This document shows positions 1 through 8,377 of a stretch of DNA of 64,000 bases, one piece after another. This DNA is from DASUPK01 sp963695805 (GTDB lineage: Bacteria > Actinomycetota > Thermoleophilia > Solirubrobacterales > 70-9): contig CAVOHV010000012.1 of NCBI GenBank assembly GCA_963695805.1, forward strand, positions 1 to 64,000, written 5' to 3'. Below the pieces are notes generated by a model. It saw only the letters and a program-made list of their open reading frames with translations, was not told the DNA's origin and ran no database searches. Every line of letters starts with the position of its first letter. Positions within the stretch are counted from its first letter, which is position 1. The position numbers and the translations under genes were made by a program.

Positions 1-15
1 TCCCGGTCCGCATGC

Positions 16-2445
16 TCAGAGCGCGCGCTCGACGGAAGCACCGGCATGCAGCTCGAAGATCTCGCCCCAGATGCCGATCCTGATCGGGTAGGTGTCGGCA
101 GGCCGGGCGCTGACCCTGACGCGATCTCTGGTGATCTCGATCTCCAGCCCCCAGTGACGCCGATAGCGGAGCCTGAGGTCAAGCCTTGACAGCTCCTCGG
201 GGATTCTGGGGTCGAGCCACAGCACCTCATCTCTGGTCTCCAGCCCCGTGAAGGCACGTTGAACCAGATCCACGGCTCCGGCCATCGCGCCGAGGTGGAC
301 CCCTTCCGGAGTGGTGCCGCCTTGTAGGTCGAGGAGATCGCTCTCGAGCGCCTCGGAGAGCAGCTGCCAGGCTCGCTCGCGATCGGAGCGGACCAGCACC
401 CAGGCGTGCACCACCTTGCTCAGGGTGGAGCCGTGGGACGTGCGCGCCGTGTAGTACTCGACGTTCTTGGGGATGGTGTCGTACTCGAACGGGTAGCCGA
501 GGCGGGCGAAGAGCTCCCTCAGCTCGTCCGCGGAGAGCAGGTAGAAGAGCATCAGCGCGTCCGCCTGCTTCGAGGCCTTGTACCGGTTCGGGCTGTCCCC
601 CTCGGCCTCGAGGATCCGGTCCAGCCGCTGGATGTTCCCGTACCTCGCCCGATAGCTCTCCCAGTCGAGCTCCTCCAGGTCTTCGTAGCCCTCGAACTGG
701 CTCAGGACCCCGTCATCGTGGAAGGGAAGGAAGAGCTTGCGGCTGATCTCCTCCCACCGCTCGATCTCCTCGCGCCCCAGCACGAGCGTGTGTGAGAGCT
801 CCTCACGACGCTGCTCGGGAAGTGCCTCGATGACGTCCTGGACTCGCCAGAGCACCCAAGCCGCCATCGCGTTGGTGTAGGCGTTGTTGTCGATTCCGGG
901 CCGCTCGGACCCTGGATAGGCATCGTGGTACTCGTCGGGACCGACCACCCCGGGGATCAGGTAACGGTCGCGAGCCGAGTCGTATGTCGTGATGCTGGCC
1001 CAGAAGCGCGCGATCTCGATGAACATCTCGGCCCCGCAGAGTGCGAGGAACTCGATGTCGTTGGTGGCTTGGTGATACAGCCAGACGTCGTATGCGAGCG
1101 CGGCATTGATGTGTCGTTGGAGCCTGGAGTTGTCGGGGGTCCAGTGGCCGGAGCGGGGGTTGAGGTGGAGCGTCGGGGTCAGCTCGGTGCCGTTCGAGCC
1201 GCTCTGCCACGGGTACATTGCCCCGTCGTACCCAGCATCCCTCGCGGCCCAGCGAGCCGAGTTGAGCCGCCGGTAGCGATAACGGATCAGGGCCCGGCTC
1301 AGATCCGGTAGACGCAGGTTGAGGAAGGGGTAGACGAAGAGGGCGTCCCAGAACACGTGCCCGCGGTACGCCTCACCGGCGAGTCCGCGAGCTGGAACTC
1401 CGGCGTCGATGTCGGCGGCGTGCTCGGAGATGTTCGTAAGCAGGTGGAAGATATGGAGACGCAGCTCGGTGGGGACCAGGTCCTCCTCGTCCTCCAACTC
1501 GAGCGAGCACAGATCCCAGAGCTCCTCCCAGCGCAATGCGTGCTCATCGAGCAGCTCGTCGAAGCCGGGTAGGCGGACCACCTCGCTGCCGGCCTCCAGG
1601 ACCGGTTCGGACACCGCCGGCTCCCTCGACGTGTACACGGTCGTGACCTTCTCCACCGCGATCTCCTCCCCCTGGGCCACCTCCGAGGAGATCTCGAGGC
1701 CGATATAGGCCTGTTCCTGGATCGCCGTGGTCGCCGGCGACCCGACCTCGCCACCGCGACGCAGCCGGGTCCGCGCGGCCTCGGCCACCCGAATGTGCGA
1801 CTGGCTGGTTTCGACCTGGAGCAGGATGATCTCGGAGTCCTCGGCTCGCGCCTCGATCGGCACCAGGTGGCGGCTGGCAAGGCCGCGGTAGCGCGCGACC
1901 CCGCCGTTCGACACCCTGCCGTCGAGCGCGGAGCGGAACGTCACGCGGCCCGACCAGTTGACCGGGCGGAGAGTCATCTCCAGCGCGAACACGTTCGGTC
2001 TCGCCATGCTCAAGAAGCGCTGCTGCGCAATCACGGTCTCATGGCCCTCGGCATCACGGAACCGAACCCTCCGCGTCAGCGTCGCGCGGCGCAAATCGAG
2101 TGCCTGACGGTAATCGACGAGCTCAACCTCGCGGACGTCGAACCACTCTCCATCCTCGATCCGGAAGGCGAGGTGGAGCCAGTTCGGCAGGTTGACGAGC
2201 GACTCGTCCTCCACCTCGCGGCCCGCCACCTCGCTCTGCAGCCGGTTGTACACGCCGGCCGCGTAGGTGCCCGGGTAGTGAGTCCCGTCAGCACCCGCCT
2301 CGGGCGCCGCGCCACGGCTGGCGAAGCGTCCGTTCCCGAGCGCGCAGAGCGCCTCGCGCAGGGGCTCCTGGGCCGGATCGAACCCCTCGTAGACCAGCGA
2401 CCAGCGGCTCAGGGTGGGCGTCCCCGCGGCCGCCGCGTCGCTCAT
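16..2445 (-). CDS. Glycoside hydrolase family 65 disaccharide phosphorylase
   Basis: 809 aa, the usual GH65 length. GH65 enzymes phosphorolyse alpha-glucobioses (maltose, trehalose, kojibiose, nigerose) in the cytoplasm, giving beta-glucose 1-phosphate. The N-terminal ~270 residues are beta-sandwich-like and an (alpha/alpha)6 catalytic barrel follows from ~320. The segment GPDEYH, with the family's general-acid Glu, lies near residue 505; KQAD is near 628 and a conserved ARTSHGSTLS segment follows. The ATG overlaps the stop of the upstream HAD phosphatase gene by 4 bases, so the two are one operon. The HAD partner would convert the beta-glucose 1-phosphate to glucose 6-phosphate. The sequence does not let me choose between the disaccharide substrates. 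Confidence 0.93.
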   Translation of the reverse strand: MSDAAAAGTPTLSRWSLVYEGFDPAQEPLREALCALGNGRFASRGAAPEAGADGTHYPGTYAAGVYNRLQSEVAGREVEDESLVNLPNWLHLAFRIEDGEWFDVREVELVDYRQALDLRRATLTRRVRFRDAEGHETVIAQQRFLSMARPNVFALEMTLRPVNWSGRVTFRSALDGRVSNGGVARYRGLASRHLVPIEARAEDSEIILLQVETSQSHIRVAEAARTRLRRGGEVGSPATTAIQEQAYIGLEISSEVAQGEEIAVEKVTTVYTSREPAVSEPVLEAGSEVVRLPGFDELLDEHALRWEELWDLCSLELEDEEDLVPTELRLHIFHLLTNISEHAADIDAGVPARGLAGEAYRGHVFWDALFVYPFLNLRLPDLSRALIRYRYRRLNSARWAARDAGYDGAMYPWQSGSNGTELTPTLHLNPRSGHWTPDNSRLQRHINAALAYDVWLYHQATNDIEFLALCGAEMFIEIARFWASITTYDSARDRYLIPGVVGPDEYHDAYPGSERPGIDNNAYTNAMAAWVLWRVQDVIEALPEQRREELSHTLVLGREEIERWEEISRKLFLPFHDDGVLSQFEGYEDLEELDWESYRARYGNIQRLDRILEAEGDSPNRYKASKQADALMLFYLLSADELRELFARLGYPFEYDTIPKNVEYYTARTSHGSTLSKVVHAWVLVRSDRERAWQLLSEALESDLLDLQGGTTPEGVHLGAMAGAVDLVQRAFTGLETRDEVLWLDPRIPEELSRLDLRLRYRRHWGLEIEITRDRVRVSARPADTYPIRIGIWGEIFELHAGASVERAL

Positions 2446-3227
2446 CGGCCGTCGTGCCTGGCCGGGGACACGCGCACGGCACTGAGGTCACCGACGACGA
2501 CGTCGGCGCCGCGCTCCCGGAGCGCCTCGGCATGGCCGCTACGGTCGATGGCGATGACCAGCCCAAAACCCCCGCGGTGGCCGGCCTCGACGCCGGCGAG
2601 CGCGTCCTCGACTACGGCGGCCCGGTCCGGTTTGACTCCGAGCCGGCTCGCGGCCTCCAGGAATACCGCGGGGGCTGGTTTGCCCTCCAGCCCCAGCGCC
2701 TCAGCGTCCACACCATCGACCTTCGCGTCGAAGAGCCGGGTGATTCCGGCAGCCTCGAGCACCTGCACGCAGTTGCGCGACGCGGAGATGATCGCCGTGC
2801 GAATCCCGTCTGCCCGCAGCTGCCGCAGCAACTCGAGCGAGGACGGGAAGGCGGCGACCCCACCCTCTCGCAGCAAGGCGAGGAAGAGTTCGTCCTTGCG
2901 ATTGCCCAATCCGCATACTGTTTCGGCGATTGGGGGATCGCCTGGCTGGCCGCGCGGGAGCGAGATCCCACGCGAGGCAAGAAACGACCGGACTCCGTCG
3001 TAACGCGGCTTTCCGTCTACGTATACGTAGTAGTCGTCATCCGAGAACGGCCGGTGGTCCTCGCTTTCGCTTTGTGCGCGGGTCGCGAGCCACTCGTCGA
3101 ACATCTGCTTCCAGGCGGCCCCGTGGACCGAGGCGGTATCCGTGATCACGCCGTCCAGATCGAAGATCACGGCATCGAACTGGTCCGTACGGATTTCGAG
3201 CGGAGCGTCCTGCTTGTCAGCCGTCAT
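2442..3227 (-). CDS. HAD-superfamily beta-phosphoglucomutase-like protein
   Basis: 261 aa from the ATG at 3227; a TTG six codons upstream (3245) is also open. The HAD motif I FDLDGVITDTA sits near the N-terminus, and the cap region (GKPRYDGVRSFLASRGI) is typical of beta-phosphoglucomutases, as are the later SASRN and GVEAGHRGGFG segments. Known role of the family: interconversion of beta-glucose 1-phosphate and glucose 6-phosphate. It overlaps the downstream GH65 phosphorylase gene by four bases, so the pair forms a disaccharide phosphorolysis operon. Some GH65-linked relatives are instead trehalose-6-phosphate or sugar phosphatases. Confidence 0.9.
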   Translation of the reverse strand: MTADKQDAPLEIRTDQFDAVIFDLDGVITDTASVHGAAWKQMFDEWLATRAQSESEDHRPFSDDDYYVYVDGKPRYDGVRSFLASRGISLPRGQPGDPPIAETVCGLGNRKDELFLALLREGGVAAFPSSLELLRQLRADGIRTAIISASRNCVQVLEAAGITRLFDAKVDGVDAEALGLEGKPAPAVFLEAASRLGVKPDRAAVVEDALAGVEAGHRGGFGLVIAIDRSGHAEALRERGADVVVGDLSAVRVSPARHDGR

Positions 3228-3484
3228 TCCGAGAGCTCGTCGCAAAATGGCCGGTCAGTGACACCTTATTGCCCCGCGGGATGTGACCGGCAGCGTGGAC
3301 GGGTGACTCCTGGGAACCGAGGCGGCTTAGTGTCCGAGAGCGAAGCCCTTGGTGGACGCGGGCGATGATCGGGCACCAGGCACGGTAACCGACCAGCGCC
3401 AGAGCCTGCGAGCCGAGACCAGACAGATTCCTCAGTCCCGGTCGATGGCTACGAACCCACGGCCGTGCCTATTCTTGGAATCGC

Positions 3485-3706
3485 ATGGCTGCTGTGATCG
3501 CATTACGCCCTGAGACTGAACAGGGAGCCGAAATCCTCGACGAGTTCGAGGCGCGATTCAACATCCAGTCGATGCAGGTGATAGCCGACGGCACCAGGCG
3601 TTACCAGCTCGATGCGAAAGATGCCGAGGCCGATGCCTTCGACTCGATGCTCGACAAGATCGACCCGAGCTGGCGCCACCACCTGACGGACTGGCGCGAC
3701 AACTAG
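3485..3706 (+). CDS. Small conserved-looking protein, unknown function
   Basis: 73 aa, acidic, soluble, no signal peptide or membrane segment. The sequence reads like a folded small domain (EILDEFEARFNIQ, then RRYQLDAKDAEADAFDSML, ending IDPSWRHHLTDWRDN). It stands alone on the plus strand between the GH65 operon and the tRNA-fragment region. A TATTCT box lies nine bases before the ATG, so a leaderless transcript is possible. I do not recognise the family. Confidence 0.6.
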   Translation: MAAVIALRPETEQGAEILDEFEARFNIQSMQVIADGTRRYQLDAKDAEADAFDSMLDKIDPSWRHHLTDWRDN

Positions 3707-3882
3707 GTCACGCCAGGTTTCGTAAGACCAGGTTCCGACGAGACCGCAGATTGGGCCCTCGGTTGCGGACCCTCGCCCCAATTCGGCGGGGTCCCTGCCT
3801 GGAGATGATCCCCAGCCCAGATCGGTTGGAGTCTGTAATCAGCGGCCCTCGATTCGCCGAAACACCCCGATTAGCGGGGAAA

Positions 3883-3922
3883 GTCGGAGCGACTGGATTT
3901 GAACCAGCGACCTTTCGGCCCC
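3883..3922 (-). other. 3' fragment of a tRNA gene (identity unresolved)
   Basis: Read on the minus strand this holds a T-arm with loop TTCAAAT flanked by GCTGG/CCAGT and an acceptor-like CGCTCCGAC end. The 5' half that should pair with the acceptor (GTCGGAG-like) is absent from the next 80 bases. It is therefore a partial tRNA, pointing opposite to the tRNA half at 4064-4105, with the long repeat lying between the two. Confidence 0.55.
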
Positions 3923-3957
3923 AGCCCATTCCGCCCCTCCCGCTGATCGCACCAAAC

Positions 3958-4122
3958 CGTGCGTCCAACTGTGCGTCCAACTCCCGACTTCGGACCGAAC
4001 TGAGCGCACCTCACGTCACCTGAGGCGTGCCTACTCAGCCTCAGATCAGCCCTCCTCGCCGTCATCATAATCCGCGTGTCGGGGGTTCGAGTCCCTCCTC
4101 CGGCATGAAGTTCCTGCAAATC
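3958..4122 (+). repeat. Long flanking repeat, copy 1 (left edge of island A)
   Basis: About 165 bp that recur, with point differences and small indels, at 12721-12893. It begins with two adjacent copies of a 12-base unit (GTGCGTCCAACT), then CCCGACTTCGGACCGAACTG, a more diverged middle, CCTCCTCGCCGTCATCATAA, the tRNA half, and TGAAGTTCCTGCAAATC. The layout resembles an att site carrying adjoining element sequence. No integrase gene is visible. The rest of 3707-4302 holds only the tRNA fragment at 3883 and no convincing gene. Confidence 0.75.
4064..4105 (+). other. tRNA(CAT) 3' half, copy 1
   Basis: Contains the anticodon loop TCATAA (anticodon CAT, so tRNA-Met or tRNA-Ile2), the variable region, a T-arm with TTCGAGT loop between GGGGG and CCCTC, and the acceptor end CTCCGGCA. 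The 5' half (expected to start GCCGGAG and carry a D-arm) is missing. It matches the halves at 12831 and 22635. This is the usual footprint left by integration into a tRNA 3' end. Confidence 0.8.
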
Positions 4123-4302
4123 AGGTCCTTCGAACAGCTTGAGCCCCGCCAGTTCAATCAGGATCTCCCGGTTTCTAGCCCGCTCCGCTTCTCGATGTTC
4201 GATGCACGGCGGCTGGGCTCCCCCTGGCGCCTGAGTTTGCACAAGCGAAGCAGGGCCGATCATCTCCGGCTAGGGGTCGTCTGTGCCGCGGGCCCTTCGC
4301 AA

Positions 4303-5369
4303 TCAGCGACCGCGGATCGCGGGATCACGGAGGTGGAGGACAAGCGAGCGCAAGAAAGCCTTGTCGCGCGATTCGGGGAGCCCGGCCATCGCGGACGCGA
4401 ATTCGGCCAAGGCCGCACCGGCGATTCCATCGGCAAACGCGCACGCGTAGTCGATCGAGCCGCAGTCCTCGACTAGCTCGAGGACCCGCTCGATCCGCTC
4501 GTCGCGACCCAGGCCCGAGCGGTCTCCCGCCCGCCCAACCAGCCCCAGCACCTCGTCTCGCGCCGCCTGCGGCGCCGTTTGCAGCAGGTGGATCAGCATC
4601 AGGGTTGGCTTGCCCTCGATGATGTCGCTGCCGAAGTCCTTCCCGTTTGACTCCGAGCGGTCGGTCAGGTTCTCGACATCGTCGCGGATCTGGAGCACAG
4701 CGCCCACGAAGAACCCGAAACGGGCGATCGGGTCGAGGTCCGCCCGCCCTCCCGAGCCCAGCATCGCCCCGATCCGACACGGATGGATGGCCGAGTACCA
4801 GCAGGTCTTGTCGAGCACGAGGTTGATGTAGTCGTCGGAGCTGAGCCCGGTTAGGCCGCGTTCGCGCCACTCGAACTCGAGCACATGGCCCTCGATCGTC
4901 CGCCAGGCCAGATGGTCGAACTCGGCCAGCAGGTCAAAGGCGAGCCGTGGGCGGAGGCCCGCCGCGTGCTCCAGAAGCGGCCCGAGCGCCGCCCAGGCCA
5001 AGGCGTCGCCGGCGCTGAGCGCCCGCGGGATGCCGTGACGCAGATGCAGCGCCTCCCCCCGCGCCGCAGGCGCGCGTCGTCGCAGATGTCGTCGTGGACG
5101 AGGAACGCGTTGTGGAGGAGCTCGATCGCGACCGCGGCCGGGAGAGCGTCCTCATTGCGGCCGCCGAAGGCCCGGCAGGTCGCCAGACAGAGCGCCGGTC
5201 GGATCCCCTTCGCCGGCCGGAGCGGATAGTCGACAACGAGCTCGTACAGCTCGCCTTGCAACCTCTGGGCGTACAGGTGGTCCAGCAGCGCCTCACGCGT
5301 GCGGCGCCCGTCGGCAGACAGCGTTGTCTCGACGAGCTCCGGAGCGGCCGTGGCCGTTGCCGTGGTCAC
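4303..5369 (-). pseudogene. Trans-isoprenyl diphosphate synthase A, frameshifted
   Basis: Polyprenyl-synthetase fold in two frames. The first part (GTG at 5369) carries KGIRPALCLAT and the first Asp-rich motif HDDICDDARLRRG. The second part carries KTCWYSAIHPCRIGA and the second Asp-rich motif QIRDDVENL. Frames switch at a run of six G (minus strand, 5055-5060). With four G the junction reads RRGEALHLRHGIPRALSAGD, which aligns without gaps to the intact paralogue at 16870-17907. This could be a homopolymer sequencing error, a recent mutation or a phase-variable tract. The start overlaps the stop of the preceding gene by four bases. DDxxN replaces the usual DDxxD in the second motif. Confidence 0.85.
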
Positions 5370-6145
5370 GACTCCCGCGAGCGCTCAACGGGCGTGATTG
5401 GACTGCGCGGGTCGATGGCCGCCACCTCGAGCTCGAGCATCGCCCACGCGTCCTCGGGACCGCCCTCGGCCTCGGATCGACCCTCTGGCGGCGCCGACCG
5501 GGCCGCGATGACCCCGCGGTAGGTGCCGTCCGGCAGCTCGGGGATCTCGACCTCGACAGTGACCCTCACCGTTCCGCCGGGCCCGACCCGGGGAATGAAC
5601 GGGTCGTCGTTGTATCGGAAGTCCACCGCTCCGGCGTCGATCCGCTCTGTCGCGCCGAGCAGGTCGGTCGACTCGAAGCTGACCCTGGCCAGCGCCGAGG
5701 GACCGGTGTTCGTGAAGGCGAAATCGACCGCCGCCTTGTGGCCCGGGGGCCCCCCGAGCTCGAGCGTGGGACCTTGCGGCTCGCGGTCGAACCACTCCCA
5801 CTCGGCAATCGCTGCCGCGGCGTCCTGAATCGTCTCGCCGAAACGGCCCAGCAGCTCGACGAAGAGATCAGCGGTGCCGCCGCTCGCCGGCGCCGACGGG
5901 GCCTCCGCGCCCGGGGGGGTTGCCCTCCCGTAGCCGCCAAATTCCGCCCGTTGGGCCCTCCTCTGCGCCGCCCGCTTCCGGCCGGTGGCCCCGCCCGCTG
6001 AGCGTCGTCCCGTGCCCCGGCGAAGGCCCTCGGACAGCCCTTCGACGACGTAATCGGCGCCGCGCAGGCCGGCGCGCGCCGCCTCGGCGGCCACCCCCAG
6101 CAGCGGGTCGACCTGCCGTCGCGGTGGTTCGCGTCTCTCAGCCAC
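5366..6145 (-). CDS. Phasin-like / beta-sandwich protein A (unknown family)
   Basis: 259 aa from a GTG. Residues ~10-40 (VDPLLGVAAEAARAGLRG and on) and ~90-118 (LFVELLGRFGETIQDAAAAI) are amphipathic helices of the kind seen in phasins. They are separated by a basic, Gly/Ala-rich linker. Residues ~130-245 look like an immunoglobulin-type beta-sandwich with paired valines (TVRVTVEVEIPELPDGTYRG). The protein at 17904-18647 shares this order and the DPL...AGL...VVE and G(T/A)Y(R/Y)G landmarks. It sits between the FAD oxidoreductase (14-base gap) and the isoprenyl synthase (4-base overlap). There is no signal peptide. The function is unknown; a structural or granule-coating role is inference. Confidence 0.75.
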   Translation of the reverse strand: MAERREPPRRQVDPLLGVAAEAARAGLRGADYVVEGLSEGLRRGTGRRSAGGATGRKRAAQRRAQRAEFGGYGRATPPGAEAPSAPASGGTADLFVELLGRFGETIQDAAAAIAEWEWFDREPQGPTLELGGPPGHKAAVDFAFTNTGPSALARVSFESTDLLGATERIDAGAVDFRYNDDPFIPRVGPGGTVRVTVEVEIPELPDGTYRGVIAARSAPPEGRSEAEGGPEDAWAMLELEVAAIDPRSPITPVERSRES

Positions 6146-6159
6146 GTCCTCCTCCCTTC

Positions 6160-8361
6160 CTATGGGCCCTCGAGCCCGATGATCGGCTCGGCGTTACCAG
6201 GGTCCCCGTGAGTCTGGTGGATCGCGTTAGCAGCCAGCATCCCAGAAATGACCGCCGCCTCCACGCAGCCGGCGTCGATCACGCACGCCGTCCAGTCGCC
6301 GACCGCATAAAGATTTGAGAACCCGGTGTCGTCGGGGGCGATGCGATGCTCGCCCGAGCCGGGGACGGAGAGCACGTAACGCTCCGACGGGTCCACGTTG
6401 GCGCGCAGGTACTGCTCGTCGAGCCGGTCCTCACCCGTCACATTCGGCGGCGCCACCAGCAGGTTCCAGTTGAATTTCCGGGTGACGCGGTCGACCGCCC
6501 TGGGCCACAGGACCGCCACGTCACGCGTCAGGAACCGCACCGCCTGGGCACGCACCAAGGCCTTCCGCTCCTCAAGCCAGGTGTTTGCGTCCTCGCCAGG
6601 CGCCGGTGGCGGCGCATCGGCCAGCACGTTGCAGAAGTAGGCGACGGTGGCGGAGCCGGCCACCCTTTCCTGCGGGGGAAGCTGCGACATGTCCGCCCAA
6701 GTGTCGAAGGGCTCGACGTAACCGCTGACCACGACGCCGTCGCCGACGTCGGCGAGCTGCGAGGCCGGCTGCTTGAGCCAGAGCTGCATCGCCTGGGTGG
6801 GGACCGTCCTGAGGTAGTCAGCCGCCCGCTTCCAGCGCGGCGAGCTCTCGACCAAGTCAAGCGCCACATAGGGCACGCAGCTGATCGGCAGCCCGAAGAC
6901 GACCAGGTCGAATCCGTCGTCGGCCCCGCGGCTGAGGACCTTGGTGTCAACTAGGGCTGCGCTCCGGCCCAAGTACCAGGACTCGTAGTCCTCGGCGGGG
7001 TGGGCGGCGCCGCCGAGGATCGCGCCCGGATTCCCCGGCCAGGCGAAGATCGCCTGCCCGCCGCCTGGTGGTGTGACCGTCGCGTAGGCCTCCGGCGGGG
7101 TGTTCGGTGGGACGTTGGCTTGGACGTCGATCTTGATCTGCTCGATCACTCCGTTCGCGGCCGTGAGCTCCTCGACGCGGTGGAAGAAGCTGACCTCCAC
7201 CCCTCGCTTTATCAGCAACTCGTAGAAGGGCAGGAAGACCACGTCCCCCATGCCCGAGTTCATCCTCCACATCAGCGAGCCGCGGTAGGTGAAGAAGGCC
7301 CGTAGCAGCCCCCGCAGCGCGGTTCCGGCCTCGCACGAGGGGAGCTGCGGGTCGCCGCCCTCGTATGCGAAGCCGAGGTCGTAGACGATGCCCCGAACCA
7401 GGGCGCAATCGGCTGTCTCGCGCTGCGCACCGTGGGCGAGCAGCCAGTCGTAGAAGTCGACGTCGTCGACGACATCGAAGCTGTCCTCGATGATCACGCC
7501 GTCCTCAATCAGCCCGCGGACGATCGCCACCATCAGGTCGACGACGTAGTAGCTGCGCCGAAGGAAGGGGCTCGCACGGGCCTCCTCGTCGAAGCGACGG
7601 CGCAAGAAGTCTCCGGCAAGATCGACTGCCCGGACTACGATCCCGAGGGCCCCGAGCACCGCGGGCTGGTCGAAGGCCTCCTCCACGATCGCATCGAGGA
7701 GATTGGCAGCGGCGTCGAGCGCCGCGCGGACGTCGCCCCCCACGGACCCCAGCGCGAGGTCGACCGCGTCGTCGAGCACCGCGACGCTCCCGCGACCCTC
7801 CGCGGCGGCCGGGCGGATCCTCCCCAGCCCCGGGTCGGACTCGACGAGGGACCACGCAAGGTCGGCCCCCAGCCGCAGGCAGCGCGCCGCGTAGAAGGCG
7901 GCCGTCCACTGGTCCGGGCGCTCGTCCGGGGCGCGCAAATCGGGTTCCAGCCAGGGACGGTCGTCGTCATCTTCGAAGAAGTCCGCCGCCCACGGGCTCC
8001 ACCCGCAGCCGTCATAGTCGGCGACCGCGAGGTGCTCCAGCGGGCTGAAGCTTTCCTCAACGTTCTTGAACGCCAGGTCCCAGCGGGGGTCTCCATTGTC
8101 GGCGCGCCGGTCGAGTTCCCGGTGGCAGCGATCGAGGAGCCGGAATGCGTTCTCGTAGAAACCGAACCAGAGGTGCAGCCCGTGCTCCTCGATGCGAAGG
8201 TCGGGCCCGCGCCCGCAGGCCCCCTTGCCGCCCAGCCGCCAGCCCTGCTGGTAGAGGCTGATCGACTCGTAGTGGTTCTCCCAGCCCGGCTTGGACAGCT
8301 CAAGCGCCGCCGTGACCGCGCCCGCGCCGCCGCCGAGGATCGCGATCCGGGGCTTCGCCAT
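6160..8361 (-). CDS. FAD-dependent oxidoreductase A, phytoene-desaturase/COG3349-like
   Basis: 733 aa. Residues 4-24 hold the Rossmann dinucleotide motif (IAILGGGAGAVTAALEL), followed by the family block GWRLGGKGACGRG...RIEEHGLHLWFGFYENAFR. The C-terminus has the second FAD-binding segment FSNLYAVGDWTACVIDAGC followed by an alanine-rich helix. Relatives include carotenoid desaturases, hydroxysqualene dehydroxylase and amine oxidases. Its place beside an isoprenyl synthase suggests an isoprenoid substrate. The paralogue at 18640 shares these blocks but diverges elsewhere, so the duplication is old. The gene lies 16 bases after the decarboxylase-like gene. Cytoplasmic or membrane-peripheral. 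Confidence 0.88.
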   Translation of the reverse strand: MAKPRIAILGGGAGAVTAALELSKPGWENHYESISLYQQGWRLGGKGACGRGPDLRIEEHGLHLWFGFYENAFRLLDRCHRELDRRADNGDPRWDLAFKNVEESFSPLEHLAVADYDGCGWSPWAADFFEDDDDRPWLEPDLRAPDERPDQWTAAFYAARCLRLGADLAWSLVESDPGLGRIRPAAAEGRGSVAVLDDAVDLALGSVGGDVRAALDAAANLLDAIVEEAFDQPAVLGALGIVVRAVDLAGDFLRRRFDEEARASPFLRRSYYVVDLMVAIVRGLIEDGVIIEDSFDVVDDVDFYDWLLAHGAQRETADCALVRGIVYDLGFAYEGGDPQLPSCEAGTALRGLLRAFFTYRGSLMWRMNSGMGDVVFLPFYELLIKRGVEVSFFHRVEELTAANGVIEQIKIDVQANVPPNTPPEAYATVTPPGGGQAIFAWPGNPGAILGGAAHPAEDYESWYLGRSAALVDTKVLSRGADDGFDLVVFGLPISCVPYVALDLVESSPRWKRAADYLRTVPTQAMQLWLKQPASQLADVGDGVVVSGYVEPFDTWADMSQLPPQERVAGSATVAYFCNVLADAPPPAPGEDANTWLEERKALVRAQAVRFLTRDVAVLWPRAVDRVTRKFNWNLLVAPPNVTGEDRLDEQYLRANVDPSERYVLSVPGSGEHRIAPDDTGFSNLYAVGDWTACVIDAGCVEAAVISGMLAANAIHQTHGDPGNAEPIIGLEGP

Positions 8362-8377
8362 CAGCCGTGCGCCCCCG

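Noticed and set aside
1795..3003. Long plus-strand open frames opposite the GH65/HAD operon
   Set aside because: They are mirror frames of well-identified genes in GC-rich DNA and show no protein-like features of their own.
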